A DNA stretch of 64,000 nucleotides from Allacma fusca (Eukaryota > Arthropoda > Collembola > Symphypleona > Sminthuridae): positions 64,159,001 to 64,223,000 of the forward strand of contig OX359247.1 in the NCBI GenBank assembly GCA_947179485.1. The letters are read 5' to 3'. The position numbers and the translations under genes are program-made. Below the pieces are notes generated by a model that saw only the letters and a program-made list of their open reading frames with translations, ran no database searches and was not told where the DNA came from. Position 1 is the stretch's first letter. The number at the start of each line of letters is the position of its first letter. This document shows, piece after piece, positions 1 to 11,259 of this stretch.

Positions 1-1966
1 TGAGATTACGATATCATCGACGTAGGCCATAGCTGTGTTATATTTTAGATCTGCTAAAATAACATCAATGACCCTACAGAAATGAGATGGGGAATTTTTG
101 GTGCCAAATGGCATGTCTTTGTATTGATGCTGTCCATTACGTGTGATAAAACTGAGTTTTTCTCTGGAGGCGGGTTCCACCGTGATCTAATGGAATCCGG
201 AGGCTAAGTCGAGCGTAGAGAAATATTTCTGGTTTTGTAAGCGACGAAGAATTTCATCAATTGAGGGTAACGGCCAATGCATTGCCTTGGTAATAGCGTT
301 GAGGGATCGGAAATCAATGACCATGCGGGGCTTGCGGACTCCCTGGTCATTTGGTTTTTTGAAAACTATGATGACGGGACTTGAGAAAGGTGATGTGGAG
401 GGCTCAATTATGTCATTATCCAATAATTTTGTCACTTCAGCATCAATAATGGCATCTTGGTATGAGGAGGTCTTATAGGGTTTATGAGCTACGATACCTC
501 CTTGTTGAAGTTCGACTTTGAATGGTATTGTGGAACATTTTCCGAGCTCATGAGCATGAAATGCAAAAGAGCTCCTGTATTCTCTTAACAATGTACGTAG
601 TTTAAATTGATCATTAGCGTTGAGCTCCGGATTTATTTTGAATGATGCTATTTCATTTTCCAATTGTGAAGTATTGATTGCATTTAAAGGGATTGGGTGC
701 ATAGAATTATCGTGAATGTCGAGTGGGGTTAAATGTCCTAGACCTAGACCGTCTGGTAAGGTTACAGTCATGGAAGTTGGATTGGTGAGAATGAAGAATT
801 TGGAATTTGGAGAGAGGACTGCATGAGGAGCAAGAAGGTGATATTGTGTATGCAATGAGTCATGAGGTTGGAAATATAAAGGCGAAGTTTGTTCAATGGA
901 GTGTATGGTTGCAATGGTTACATGAGACCTGGGTGAAATGACCTGTGTTCCATGGACGCGGAGAACATCGTCTTCCCTGGTGTTGGAAACACACAGAATT
1001 GTTGTAATTTTGGACGTTGTAGAAGGTTTAGCGGAGACAGATGATATGGGAGTAGGTGTAGTTTTGAGAGTAATTCTTCGGGAGGTAGAAATACGTCGGC
1101 GAAGTGGATGGGTTGAGCGATGTAAGTATTCTGTCTCATCAGAAGACATGTCTGGAGTTGGAGAATATTTTTCTCTAGGCCGTGAATATTTATTCCCATG
1201 TTGAGAATTATTTGTCGTTGTTGTGAGAGTCTGGGAAGCTTGGTCCTGGAAAGTGGGAAGAGTTTGAGTAGACGTTGAGATTGGAAAAGAGGTCACAGGT
1301 GGTGTAGGAGATGCAAACCAAGGGTTGGGCAAGAAGGTAGTTTCCTGGTCTTTGTCTAAATGAGATTTATTTGTTAGTTGTGTTCCGGTTGATGAATTTT
1401 CTATGGGTTCCACTGGTATTTCGCATTGTTCCTTGAGTGCATTGTCGTGTTGTACGAGAGTATGAATTAACGGGATGTTTCCTGTGAATTTGTTGAATAG
1501 GATATTTTTCTCTGTGTTTATAAGGAATCCCCCTTTAGAATATAAGAAGTCTGTTCCCAAGATGCAGCGAAGTGCTGTGGAAGGAGCAATTATCATAGGG
1601 TGAAGAAATGTACAGTCTCCTATCTTGATTTTTACAAGGGCGAGTCCTGTATTGGGCATGTTGTTTCCTGAGGCATCTATAAGTGTGAGATTGGTCTTCG
1701 TGATTTGTGTACCAGGAGGCACGTATGATGGATGGATCAACGAAGCAGCTGCTCCTGTGTCGATAAGACACGGGAGGCTTATACCGTTTATACTTACAAT
1801 GATTTTCAGGGAACAGGAGAGTGAGTGTACACTGATGTTAGTGGTACATTCTGTAGTAATGGAAGGAATTATTAATGGTTGTCTTGTGAGTTTTGGTGGT
1901 CTGCAGCTTGTATAGGCAGAAGCTGGCGTCGGGGCAGGCCTTGTGGAGCCTGCCCGTTGGAGTTTA
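1..1966 (-). pseudogene. Gypsy pol, N-terminal part (protease and reverse transcriptase), internal stop
   Basis: Polyprotein of a Gypsy element, translated by -1 frameshift from gag. The pol frame is open without a start codon from the slip site near 1962. The retropepsin active site LIDTGAAASLI is at about 1745-1777. RT begins with the FKVEL region near 520, then VIDFRSLNAIT, then LDLASGFH. An in-frame TAG follows at 187-189. After the stop the same frame stays open to base 1 and carries further RT motifs (MPFGTKNSP, then the catalytic YVDD at about 10-24). The break is thus one nonsense codon in otherwise good coding sequence. RNase H and integrase would lie left of the window. Readthrough of TAG cannot be excluded, but a null mutation is simpler. 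Confidence 0.85.
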
Positions 1967-4508
1967 AAGGCTGGTTCTGTAGTTGCTGTTGTCTTTCTTC
2001 ACGTCGTCGTTGCATATATTGTGGAAATTGTTGGTAGTGTATAGCAACTGGCTGTCTGCAACGGTTAGCATGATGTCCTGGACGGGAGCAACGACCGCAA
2101 ATTTCTGGGGATTGAGAAGCTGTATGTTGAGGTTGAGTAGGTTGAGTTGGGCAATACCGTGCTGTGTGGCCGGTTTGGTTACACTTGTAACACGTGTAGG
2201 TTCGGTGAATGTTAGAACCTAGTCCAGGTTGAAAATTGTTGTACTGTGAGCGTTGTGGCTGAGCATGTTGAGTGACTGCCATAATGGGAGTTTCTTTGGC
2301 TTCCAATTTTTCTATTTTCTCGAGAAGCGTGGCCAGGGTTTTTTCCAATGATGAAGGAAGGACTGGAGTTGTAAGAGTAACAGCATTATGGTCTGTATGG
2401 GGAGTTGTGCATGATTCATAGTCGCGTAGGGCGTCCAAGAGATGATTGAAGTTTTTAATTTTCAGGTTTTTGCTGGTTATGAAAATTTTTACAGTGGTGT
2501 CGAGTTTTTCCAACAATGTTTTCACTGTAGTGGCCTCTGGAAATGTGGACCAGTCTGTGCTTGCAGCAGACTTAACTCTTAACACGAATTTGGTTGGTGG
2601 TTCATGTGGGTATGGTGTCATAGATAGGGCGTCCAAAGGTTTGCTCTTTCTGTCGGGAATGTCCCTGGGCATTTTATTCAAAAGTTCATCTCTAAACTGG
2701 GCATATGTTTGACGGGACGTAGATGTAAGGTTGTAATAATGAGCTAAATAATCTTTGCCTGTTTTAGTAGCATCCGATAGTTTACGATACACATACGATT
2801 TCTTCATTTTATCGTCTGTTACAAATGTGTTGAAAAAATCGTCACATCTTAACAGGAATTCAGAAAGTTCTTCGGATGAAATTTTGGATGAGGGATAAGT
2901 TGGCTTATCGAAAAGGAAACGGTTGTAGTCCATGGTAGTGTTTTTTGTAGGAATAATCGGAGGAATAGGTGGAGGAGTTGGAATAGGAGAAGTGGAACGG
3001 GAAGAGGAAGAGCTGTTGGTGGCAGTGGTGAAATGGAGAGATTCAGAGTGGAGTGACCCTGAATCAGAGTTTGAATCTGAAAGAGGTGAGGGGGTTATGT
3101 TAATATTATAGATAGGATTGTCACTGTCGTATGCGGCGGTGGTTTCAGCGTCAGGAATGAGAACAGCGGTATTATCCTGAGGAGCTGTATGAGAATGATT
3201 ATCGGTGTGATTGTCTGGATGAGTGACGGGAGTGGAAAAAATGTCCGGGTAGGTGTGTGTGGCGATGGAAATGAATTCCTGGTCTAAAAGAAAGAGTCCT
3301 TCCTTGTAGGCTTGCTGAGAGGAAAATTGACAGTGGTTGTGGGTATATTTGGAGGCGAGATTAAATTCCTGTACTATGCCTAAGTAAGATGCGTAACTGA
3401 GAAGATGTGAAATATCCTGACTGGAATTTTGTGCAGCTTGTAGTTTTGTGGTCCAGGCGAGGATAACAGGCGTGTAGCTGTGTGTTTCTATGACAAAGGT
3501 AGGGGTCTTTGTTGTAGACACGGAAGGAGTAGTTGTTGTGACTGGAGTAGTAGTTACGGTTGGACAGAATTCTTGAGCTAGTAATGAAGTTTGGATGTCC
3601 TCGATTTCTTCAATGATGGGTGCAAATTCAGTTGAATTAGTCTGCCAAAGTGTAAAGATGCGGAGAATTCTGGCTACTATTCGTGTAAATGTTTCTCGTG
3701 TGTTGAGATATGTACCGTCGGATGTAACTGCTGTTGTTAGGTGGAGATCATACAGGAGTTGTTGGTAGTGTGCGTAGATTAAAATGCTCGTTCCAGATGA
3801 GTCGGCTTCTTGTTTTGTTTTGATGTCATCAACAAGCTTCTGAGCGATGTCTTCGAGATAATCCCGGTTAGTAAAGAGGCGAGATGACGTTGGTTGTGGA
3901 TGTGGAGCTACAGGTGTGCCAGTGAGAGTATGATTGTTAGACAAATTAAAGTTTGTACTTACTGATTGAGTTGTGACGAAGATCGAATCGTTATCTGCGG
4001 GACCAGAAGAGACAGCGGGAGTGGAAGTCCTACTGGGGTTGAAACTCGCAAATCCTCCAAGAGGTGTTGTGGGTTCCGGTGTTGGTCCTTCGGTGTCAGT
4101 TTCGCCTTCACTTGATGGTACGTGGGTGAGGATGTCGTCTGGGACGGTCACCACGGTGGTTTCAGGCAGGGTCGTGGTCGAACTGTTTATTGATCGCGGA
4201 ATTCGGCTTGGATTTTTCCGGATAACTTTTATGTCACTCCTATCAACTGGTTGGGGCTCAATGTTGGAGTTAACGTAACGAAGGAGTTTTTGCTTAAACA
4301 GTTTGTAAAACTTGTAAAGGTATAGTGCTCTTGTAGATGAGAGATGACTATATTTGGCACGTGCACGTATTTGGTCCTCAGAGGTAAGCTCAACGAGAGC
4401 AGCTTCACTTAGTAACAGAGCTATATATTTCTGGTTATTACAAATGATGAATTCAGCGTGGTTGTCTAGTTCGACTACTCTAATAAATCTGATGTCGTGA
4501 GGTGACAT
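1872..4508 (-). CDS. Gypsy gag polyprotein with two CCHC zinc knuckles
   Basis: Structural protein of the minus-strand Gypsy element. The open frame extends to 4577, but that codon is GTG; the first ATG is at 4506-4508, about 23 codons in, and a TAA at 4635-4637 closes the frame upstream. About 878 residues from the ATG, long for a Gypsy gag. Roughly the first 550 residues are Ser/Thr/Pro-rich and low in recognisable structure. A capsid-like helical region follows (around MDYNRFLFDKPTYP to LDALRDYESC). Two CCHC knuckles near the end (CYKCNQTGHTARYC and CGRCSRPGHHANRC) bind nucleic acid in this family. The frame overlaps pol and is linked to it by a -1 shift. Intact in this copy. Confidence 0.85.
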   Translation of the reverse strand: MSPHDIRFIRVVELDNHAEFIICNNQKYIALLLSEAALVELTSEDQIRARAKYSHLSSTRALYLYKFYKLFKQKLLRYVNSNIEPQPVDRSDIKVIRKNPSRIPRSINSSTTTLPETTVVTVPDDILTHVPSSEGETDTEGPTPEPTTPLGGFASFNPSRTSTPAVSSGPADNDSIFVTTQSVSTNFNLSNNHTLTGTPVAPHPQPTSSRLFTNRDYLEDIAQKLVDDIKTKQEADSSGTSILIYAHYQQLLYDLHLTTAVTSDGTYLNTRETFTRIVARILRIFTLWQTNSTEFAPIIEEIEDIQTSLLAQEFCPTVTTTPVTTTTPSVSTTKTPTFVIETHSYTPVILAWTTKLQAAQNSSQDISHLLSYASYLGIVQEFNLASKYTHNHCQFSSQQAYKEGLFLLDQEFISIATHTYPDIFSTPVTHPDNHTDNHSHTAPQDNTAVLIPDAETTAAYDSDNPIYNINITPSPLSDSNSDSGSLHSESLHFTTATNSSSSSRSTSPIPTPPPIPPIIPTKNTTMDYNRFLFDKPTYPSSKISSEELSEFLLRCDDFFNTFVTDDKMKKSYVYRKLSDATKTGKDYLAHYYNLTSTSRQTYAQFRDELLNKMPRDIPDRKSKPLDALSMTPYPHEPPTKFVLRVKSAASTDWSTFPEATTVKTLLEKLDTTVKIFITSKNLKIKNFNHLLDALRDYESCTTPHTDHNAVTLTTPVLPSSLEKTLATLLEKIEKLEAKETPIMAVTQHAQPQRSQYNNFQPGLGSNIHRTYTCYKCNQTGHTARYCPTQPTQPQHTASQSPEICGRCSRPGHHANRCRQPVAIHYQQFPQYMQRRREERQQQLQNQPLNSNGQAPQGLPRRQLLPIQAADHQNSQDNH
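1932..1968 (-). promoter_or_regulatory. -1 ribosomal frameshift signal, gag-pol (slippery TTTAAAC plus hairpin)
   Basis: On the minus strand the gag frame reads T TTA AAC (1968-1962), a canonical X XXY YYZ heptamer. Six bases further lies a perfect 8-bp stem GGGCAGGC / GCCTGCCC with an 8-base loop (1955-1932). Slipping back one base enters exactly the frame that carries the retropepsin and RT. The frames, heptamer and stem are seen directly; use in translation is inferred. Confidence 0.8.
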
Positions 4509-4679
4509 GTGGCACGGGGAAACTTGAGACAATTTATAGAAAAATCGGGCATAGCCTTCGGCAGCGGCTGACGCCACGTAAGATTTGGATTGACAATGTG
4601 GTAGAAAAAATAGAAAATTTGGGCAGAGTTCTGTTTAGCGGCTTACGCCACAAGTGTGTTTTGTCACTGAATTGTCAAA

Positions 4680-5160
4680 GTTGATTGAAAAATAGTCGTA
4701 TAATGTTATTTACGAACCTGAGTATTTGAGAGACGTCGAAACCCGCACTTTCACCATGTTATTATTATTATTGTGGTTGATGGTTCGTAATGAGGTTTAT
4801 GTAATGAAGAGCCAATTATGGAAATAAATAGGGAAATATTAATGGAATTGAGTGTGAGAGCATGAGTTGATGGGGAAATGTAGACGGCAGAGATGCACTT
4901 GCCTTGGAGTGAGGGATTTCGGGAGGTTAGTCTCAACGTATGGAAGATACGTAAATAAGAGGTATATGTGCGTATATTTAGTTACTCACAAGATATGCTT
5001 TATTTTACTATAGTGCGTGAATTGATACACTTAGTTGATCTCACACGCGTTCCCTTGCTCTGCTTAGCTCAAGATCTGACGTTGCTCTCCTCTTCGTGCC
5101 TTCGGAGGCACGAAGTTTTATACGGAGGTGAGCTCACAAGAGCCCACCTCCAGTATTTTC
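4680..5160 (-). repeat. Putative 5' LTR of the minus-strand Gypsy element (ends not fixed)
   Basis: On the minus strand this stretch has a TATAAAA box (about 5114-5120) just before a small GC hairpin (5095-5115), then AATAAA about 110 bases on (near 4995), the order expected for U3-R-U5. The partner LTR is outside the window, so the ends cannot be fixed, and no convincing primer binding site was found. A near-duplicate motif GTGGCGTMAGCCGCT occurs on the minus strand at both about 4655 and 4575. Confidence 0.4.
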
Positions 5161-5289
5161 TTTAGAATTCATTTTAACCAATAATATTAAGTTAGGGCAG
5201 GTACTTAACGTAATTTTCATGTTTTTATAACTGGGTAGTATAGGTATGTATGCTGATTACATGTATTAAAAGTTGCAAGGTTAAATATT

Positions 5290-7040
5290 GATTAACACAA
5301 CTAAACCCTGCGTACCACTGCAAATAGTCCCAATTATAGTAGCGAGATTTTATAACCCTCAATTGGCTCCAAGGTTTGATAGGATTCTGCAAATCACAAC
5401 ATTAGAAACCAAAGGTTTAGACGTAATCAACGAGAGAATGCTGCCAAGAAAAGAAGAGTTGTTTCTTTACCAAAGGTATCGATTCAGAGTCAGTCAGGCT
5501 AGGATTCGTCACAAGCCCGAGTATGATATCTGTAGATCTTAGTGCTGTAAATGCCTGATTTGAAGTATCAACGACTTCCAAAACAGGGTCATTCGAAGAA
5601 ACCAAAGGTTTAGACGCAATCAACGAGAGAATGCCGCCAAGAAAAGAAGACAGTTGTCTTTTTGTCGAACGTATCGATCCAGATTAAGGCACGCTAATTT
5701 GGTTCACAAACCCGAGTATGAGATCTGTAGATCTTATTGATTTAAAATCCTGTATTGGCGAGATTCACTTAGATTCACATTACGTGTTTCAAAGAAACCA
5801 AAGGTTTAGACGCAATCAACGAGAGAATGCTGCCAAGAAAAGAAAAGTTGCTTCTTTACCAAAGTATCGATCCAGAGTCTGTCACGCTAGGATTCGTCAC
5901 AAATCCGAGTATGAGATCTGTAGATTTTAGTGTTGTAAATGCTTCATTTAAAATGTCAAAGAAATCCACAGCATTGTCATTTGAAGAAACGAAAGGTTTA
6001 GACGCAATCAACGAGAGAATGTTGCCAAGAAAAGAATACAGTTGTCTCTTAGCCGAAAGTATCGATCAAGATTTAACCACGCTAGTTTTGTTCACAAACA
6101 CGAGTATGAGTTCTGTAAATCTTATTGATTTAAACGTCTGTATTGACGAGATTCACTGAAATTCAGATTATGTATTTCAAAAAACCAAAGGTTTCGCCAA
6201 AAGTAACGAGAGAATGCTGCCAAGAAAAGAAAACTCCTTTACCAAAAGACTGGTCAAGATTCAGTCAAGCAAAGTTTTGACACAAAACTGAGGATGAAAT
6301 CAGTAGATCTTAGTGTTGTAGATGCCTGATTTGAATTGTCGAGGACATCAAAAACATGGTCATTCGAAGAAACCAAAGGTTTAGACGCAATCAACGAGAG
6401 AATGCTGCCAAGAAAAGAAGACAGTTGTCTCTTTACCGAAATTGTCCAACTATAGGTATCCTTTTTTTGTTCACAAACCCGAGCTTGAGATGTGTAGATC
6501 TTAGTGGTTTAAATGTCAGATTGCCCGAGATTCACTGAAATTCATAACATTGTGTCATTCTAAGAAACCAAAGGTTTAGACTCAATCAACGAGAGAATGC
6601 TGCCAAGAAAAGAAGACAGTTATCTTTTTTACCAAAAGTATCGGTCCAGTCGTTCACGCTAAATTCGGTGACAAACCCGAGTGAGATCTTTAGATCTAAG
6701 CGTTTTAATTCCTGATTTGACGTCTCAATGAAATCCAAAACAATGGCGTTCGAAGAAACCAAACGTTTGGACCCAATCAACGAGAGAATGCTGCCAAGAA
6801 AAGAAGACAGTTGTCTTTTTTATAAAATATTGTTATATTATTATATATTTTTTTAAATATCGATCCAGATTAAGGCACGATAATTTGGTTCAAAAACCAG
6901 AGTATGATATCTGTAGATCTTAGTGTTGTAGATGCCTCATTTCAAGTGTCAAAGAAATCCACAATATTGTCATTCAAAGAAACCAAAGGTTTAGACGCAA
7001 TCAACGAGAGAATGCAGCCAAGAAAAGACAGTTGCCAGCA
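5290..7040. repeat. Satellite of ~190-bp monomers arranged as alternating dimers
   Basis: Nine copies of a conserved core (consensus AACCAAAGGTTTAGACGCAA followed by TCAACGAGAGAATGCTGCCA) start at 5405, 5598, 5794, 5986, 6181, 6369, 6564, 6755 and 6979. Spacings are 193, 196, 192, 195, 188, 195, 191 and 224. Units 1, 3, 5, 7 share one inter-core sequence (type A, ending in CATTCGAAGAAACC-like text); units 2, 4, 6 share another (type B, with GAGATTCACT). Unit 8 is A-like and carries an AT-rich insertion around 6825-6860, which explains the 224 spacing. Short open frames here are artefacts of repetition: the three frames are about equally open and no family is recognisable. Confidence 0.9.
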
Positions 7041-7559
7041 ATAAGCGAGAGTAATGCTAGTAAACGTAATGTCAGCATTAGTACGTTGTGTACTGACAGC
7101 TTGCTTTTGCTTCGTATGTTATTCATGGTCATGAATGCGCCCGTAAATTCGATTTTTTTAAAACGTTGAAAAAAGTTATTTTAAATAACAATTGAGCGTT
7201 TGGCATTGTTGGTTACTATGTGATATTTATTGCCACCGCGGTCTGAGTTGGATCGCCAGAATTATATGCAATAATATAATATATATATATAGATATAATT
7301 ATATGCGCAATTTAATATGTATTAAAATTGCTTTTAAGTTTTTAAATGTTTATTCAAGGAGTCATTTACCAAAGGAATACTTACATAGCTTTCAATGTTT
7401 TCTAAAGGCACAAATAAACATTTTCTCGAAATATTACATTGTTTTACAACAAAAACTGGAGAGGTCTGAAAAATGTTCACACACATAATAGATAAATAAC
7501 TGCTAGGTATAGGAACATCAAACAAGTCTATGATCTATGATTTTAACTAGTGAACCATC
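7041..7559. other. AT-rich spacer, no gene seen
   Basis: Unique-looking AT-rich sequence with a short TA microsatellite at about 7272-7305. No coding, RNA or element boundary recognised. Confidence 0.6.
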
Positions 7560-9251
7560 TTAAGAAGAACATAGAAATACATTATCTCCGTTCTTAGTTC
7601 TTACTTCTGAATAAATTTCGGTAGTCATTGCATTTTGAAAACCGATTTCAGAAAGGCGCCGGATTGCTTGTGCCAAATGCCTATTATTACCCTTTACAAG
7701 ACGCTTTAACACTTGCATATAGTTCTCAAATTTAAATGCACTAACACCATCCAAGGGGCCAAACTTTAAAGCATCGTCTGCTACTTGAATTAGACTATGT
7801 ACATTGTACACTAACCATTCCTTACTATATAATCTACTGGTATTATTTACAAAAGAGGTTGATAACGAACTTGCAAGGTCATTCCAGGATGGATTACTTG
7901 CCTTTTGACTTAACAAAATATACGTTGCTACACTAATTGACATAAAATGTGTGAACTTTTCTTCTGTCAACACATTTATTAAAAGCGGCGGACCACAGTA
8001 TAACAAAAACGAACGAAGTTCAGTGGCTTTCCACCTGTCTATTTCAAATATACTTCTAGGTTTCCTATGAAATTCTTTTGGAACAAAAGATTTAATTCTA
8101 AGTAGTCCTGTATTTAGTTCATTAATTTTATGTGGATTTGATCCTATCGGAGCTGAAAAGTTAACCCAACCACGAAGAAGCTTTCTAACCACCCCTAGAC
8201 ATATCATATGCATATAGTCGAGTGGAACATCTTTTACTAAATCAATTGGAAGGACTGAACACTGTTGTGATGAGGTTCAAGTTGACGTTTAAAGGTTTCA
8301 CCTGTTTGTTTCCTACAATTCGTGTCTGTAAATATTAGTAAGTATCTACCTTTAACTACACAACGTTCGCATTCAAAATAAGCATTATGCGGAAAACAAC
8401 ACTTTACAAAAGATCTGGCAGGGGCGTCTGCAATTAAACTATAAAAAATGACTTGATAATTTTTGTCATTTAAAACTATTCCGTTGTCTATTAAATTCAA
8501 CATTTCGTCACAAAGCTGTTTTAAAAAGCTAGATGCACTTAATGGTTTGGAATTCCCATAAAATAGTCCAATTGGAAATACTGTATCAAACTTTGAACAT
8601 TTAACAGAACCCAATATGGGCCAAAAGCATTTACCAGAACTTTTACTCAACGGTAGTCCATCGACAGAGACCGACAAATTAATTGCTGTTTCGTCAAAAC
8701 TGTTAAACAAAACTTCGAAAGATTTAATACTATTGGAAATCCCGAAATGATAGTACTGACCACCGTCAATATTATCTATTGTATAATTAACGGTCGTATT
8801 TAATAAAATTAGTGATGTTGTCGGAAGATTTTGGTCCGGAAAATGTTTACGCAAAAGTGCTAGTAGCTCATTAATTCGATCCCTAGCTAAGTTACTCTTG
8901 ACTACCCATTTGAGTGACTTCGGCACTATCTAAACTACTTATATCATCCTCAGTATTACTATAATAATTTAAAAATTCTATTGGATCAGATATACCACCC
9001 GACAAATGAACAGTCTGTTCTTGAGCATTACTTTCTCTGGTTACATTTTCAACAAATGAACATTCATTATAATTTATACTAACATTGGAGTCAATCACAT
9101 CATTTTGGCCCGAATTAGAATACATTTCATTAACCATACGATTAAATTCAGACGTTACTCTCCTGTACCTTTCACTTCTGGAACACCCTGACATATTTAT
9201 ATCACTGACTATATTTGACACAAAATGTCCAATAATATTCTCATATAACAC
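7560..9251 (-). pseudogene. Transposase-like gene, frame-broken (three collinear frames)
   Basis: Three minus-strand open frames, 9251-8892, 8926-8237 and 8213-7560, follow each other with small overlaps in different frames. Together they resemble an abundant arthropod/cnidarian transposase-derived family whose landmarks I recognise: VSVDGLPLSKSSGKCFWPILG, then IGLFYGNSKP, then ADAPARSF with a CERC zinc-type pair, then LDYMHMICLGVVRKLL. The frame change near 8225-8240 falls between the HH and LDYMH landmarks and looks like a one-base indel; another lies near 8900-8926. The frames begin with GTG codons, not ATG, so exact starts are unknown. I cannot assign a named superfamily with certainty. 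It lies immediately downstream of the DUF4806 gene and slightly overlaps its end. Confidence 0.7.
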
Positions 9252-11259
9252 TCATTCCAGGGGTAATCGGATCTTCTTGCTTCTTCTTGTGCACACGTCC
9301 GCTAAAGCGGTCTTTGGACTGTCGCACCCAGTCCTGTATTATGCCATTAACCGAGTCTTCAATTGCATCATTGAATGATTTGTGCTTTCGGGTAGAACCT
9401 ACATATTACATATATATCCGAATAAATTGATTTTCATAATTGTAAACATAAATAAAATAATTATTTATTTACTCAACACTCACGAATTACGCTACGATGA
9501 ACTTGGATGAATTGAGTAAATGCTAACTCAGCTAAGCCTTTCCCCGAAAAACTAATGATAACCCAAAATTCGTCTGTAATGAGCTTACTCAGAATTCCCT
9601 TGACCACTTTCTTAAGATCTTGTCCACCAATACTAGACAAGTATCGTTCCTGAAATTGTCAATATAAATTTAAATTGAACTAAATTCGGTCAATGAAAAA
9701 GTATATCATACGCGGATATGATTAAAATATATTTTACACATGAAAGTCAATTAGGTTTTATACAATATTACAAGGTATGAGTTTACCCGTTATCTGAAAA
9801 AAATTCTGATACGACACTTTAGCTAAAGTAAATTTTAAATAATGAATTGTAGAATGTAAAATCTTTGGTACAAATAAAGTAAAAACAAATTACTATTTTC
9901 TGCCGATCTTCAATATTTGCAAGACGTTGCTCCAAGTTTTCCAATTCTTGTTTTCTGGAGCAAGGAATTGGCAAATCGTCGAAATCCTCAGCATCCACAA
10001 TTTGATTTTGCCCAACAATAATAATAAGCATTTCTTGCGAGACCTAAATTTCTGCAAGTTTCTTCAACACAATCTCCAGAAATTCTTAATAAAAAGGCAG
10101 ATTAAATGTTTAAATTACAGTTCATTTGATGTACTGGCAAATACAAGAGTCAACAAATACATCTACAGTTAATTGCGATTTTATGCGATATAAACGGTAT
10201 AATTACATTTACATTGGCTTACTTTTTTGACAATCACTCTGATTGTGAGCTTGCACAGAAAATTCATTCGGAGCGACGGGTGGACTTTCCTGAATAATCG
10301 TTTGAAACAGCTGATTATTCAAACATACAGATCATGGGTCAAGCATTATCACCTCTGATTCCCGAAAAATATTTTCAACTGGTGCTGCCGGCACTGAATC
10401 TAAAACATATTCACTGGAACTGCCAGGCAGTGATTCAATAGTAGGTTCTAAAAACAATAGTAAATTCAATTATGTTCTAGAGTTGAATTTATTGATTCTA
10501 TGGAACGTAAAATACAAATACTATTTTCTCGTAAGTGTCAGAATTTGGTTTTTAAAGAACAAAGTACAGCAAAGTTACACACATGTCTACTAGATACTTG
10601 AAGTAGAACTTGAAATAAAATTGCCTTCCAAAAACATTGCTCTACCATATACTTATATTTCAAAGTTACAAACAAAAATATTTAAATACAAGTACAAGGT
10701 TACCATTAAATAATCCGGATTCGGGCAAGTTCAATGGGACTTTTGTGGTACCAGAATCCCCATTAGGTTCTTCGATGTCACTTTCGTGATCTTCGACAAC
10801 TTTGACTCTACGAATCTGTTTCCTCCGGGTTCTGGTTCTGTTTTCCGGCACATCAGTTTCCGGGTCACTTTCAATCGCCGAGGTATAAAGAGCGTGTTCC
10901 TCTGCTTCACGAGCAGATTTGAGTGTACCTGGCATTTTATTTTCACGATTCATCAAAGAAAATCCCGAAAATAATAATTGCGAATAAGCTATGTAGTATC
11001 ACAAAAATGCTCTTCGCAATAAATTAAAACAAAATACATTCAACTTACGGTATGTTCCAAGTACTTGGATGGGATGATGTATCCACGTATCCTTTGGCAC
11101 TGATGCCAGGTTAATGAGTAACTTTGTTAGAGCTGATCCAATAACATCAGGCCATTGACACTCAGATCTATCTGAATTTAACCACAATCGAGGAATAACT
11201 GCAGTTTCTTTCCCGAAAAGTACAACGGCGAACTTAATTTTGCCACACAGTGAAGACAT
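9241..11259 (-). CDS. DUF4806-type protein, spliced, apparently intact
   Basis: I fit seven exons on the minus strand: 11259-11049, 10928-10704, 10447-10353, 10310-10223, 10033-9894, 9649-9496, 9398-9241. All phases agree, giving 356 codons from ATG to TGA. Exon 1 has the usual N-terminal FAVVLFGKETAVIPRLWL pattern and ends LGTYR. A charged, acidic/basic middle and a short coiled-coil-like stretch (QELENLEQRLANIEDRQ) follow. The C-terminal half holds RYLSSIGGQDLKKVVKGIL and DSVNGIIQDWVRQSKDR, the DUF4806 signature. Weak points: the 42-bp intron at 10352-10311 is very short and contains an in-frame TGA (10332-10334), so this could be a nonsense mutation; and the acceptor at 10034 is poor. Function is unknown; such genes are multi-copy in arthropods and often near transposons. 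Confidence 0.7.

Larger units (their letters stand above)
1..5165 (-). mobile_element. Gypsy-type LTR retrotransposon, 5' part (cut by window edge)
   Basis: Seen: reading the minus strand from about 5165 down, there is a putative LTR, a long gag frame with two zinc knuckles, a -1 frameshift signal, then a retropepsin motif and reverse transcriptase that run off the window at base 1. Order gag-PR-RT is typical of Ty3/Gypsy elements. The rest of pol and the 3' LTR lie outside the window. An in-frame TAG inside RT argues that this copy is dead or relies on readthrough. It is a different family from the Gypsy element at 52.8-62.9 kb, with a much larger gag (901 versus 499 codons). Confidence 0.85.

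Noticed and set aside
5288-6780. Several 60-110-codon frames sharing ETKGLDAINERMLPRKE
   Set aside because: Satellite monomers; all three frames are similarly open and indels differ between copies, so no coding constraint.
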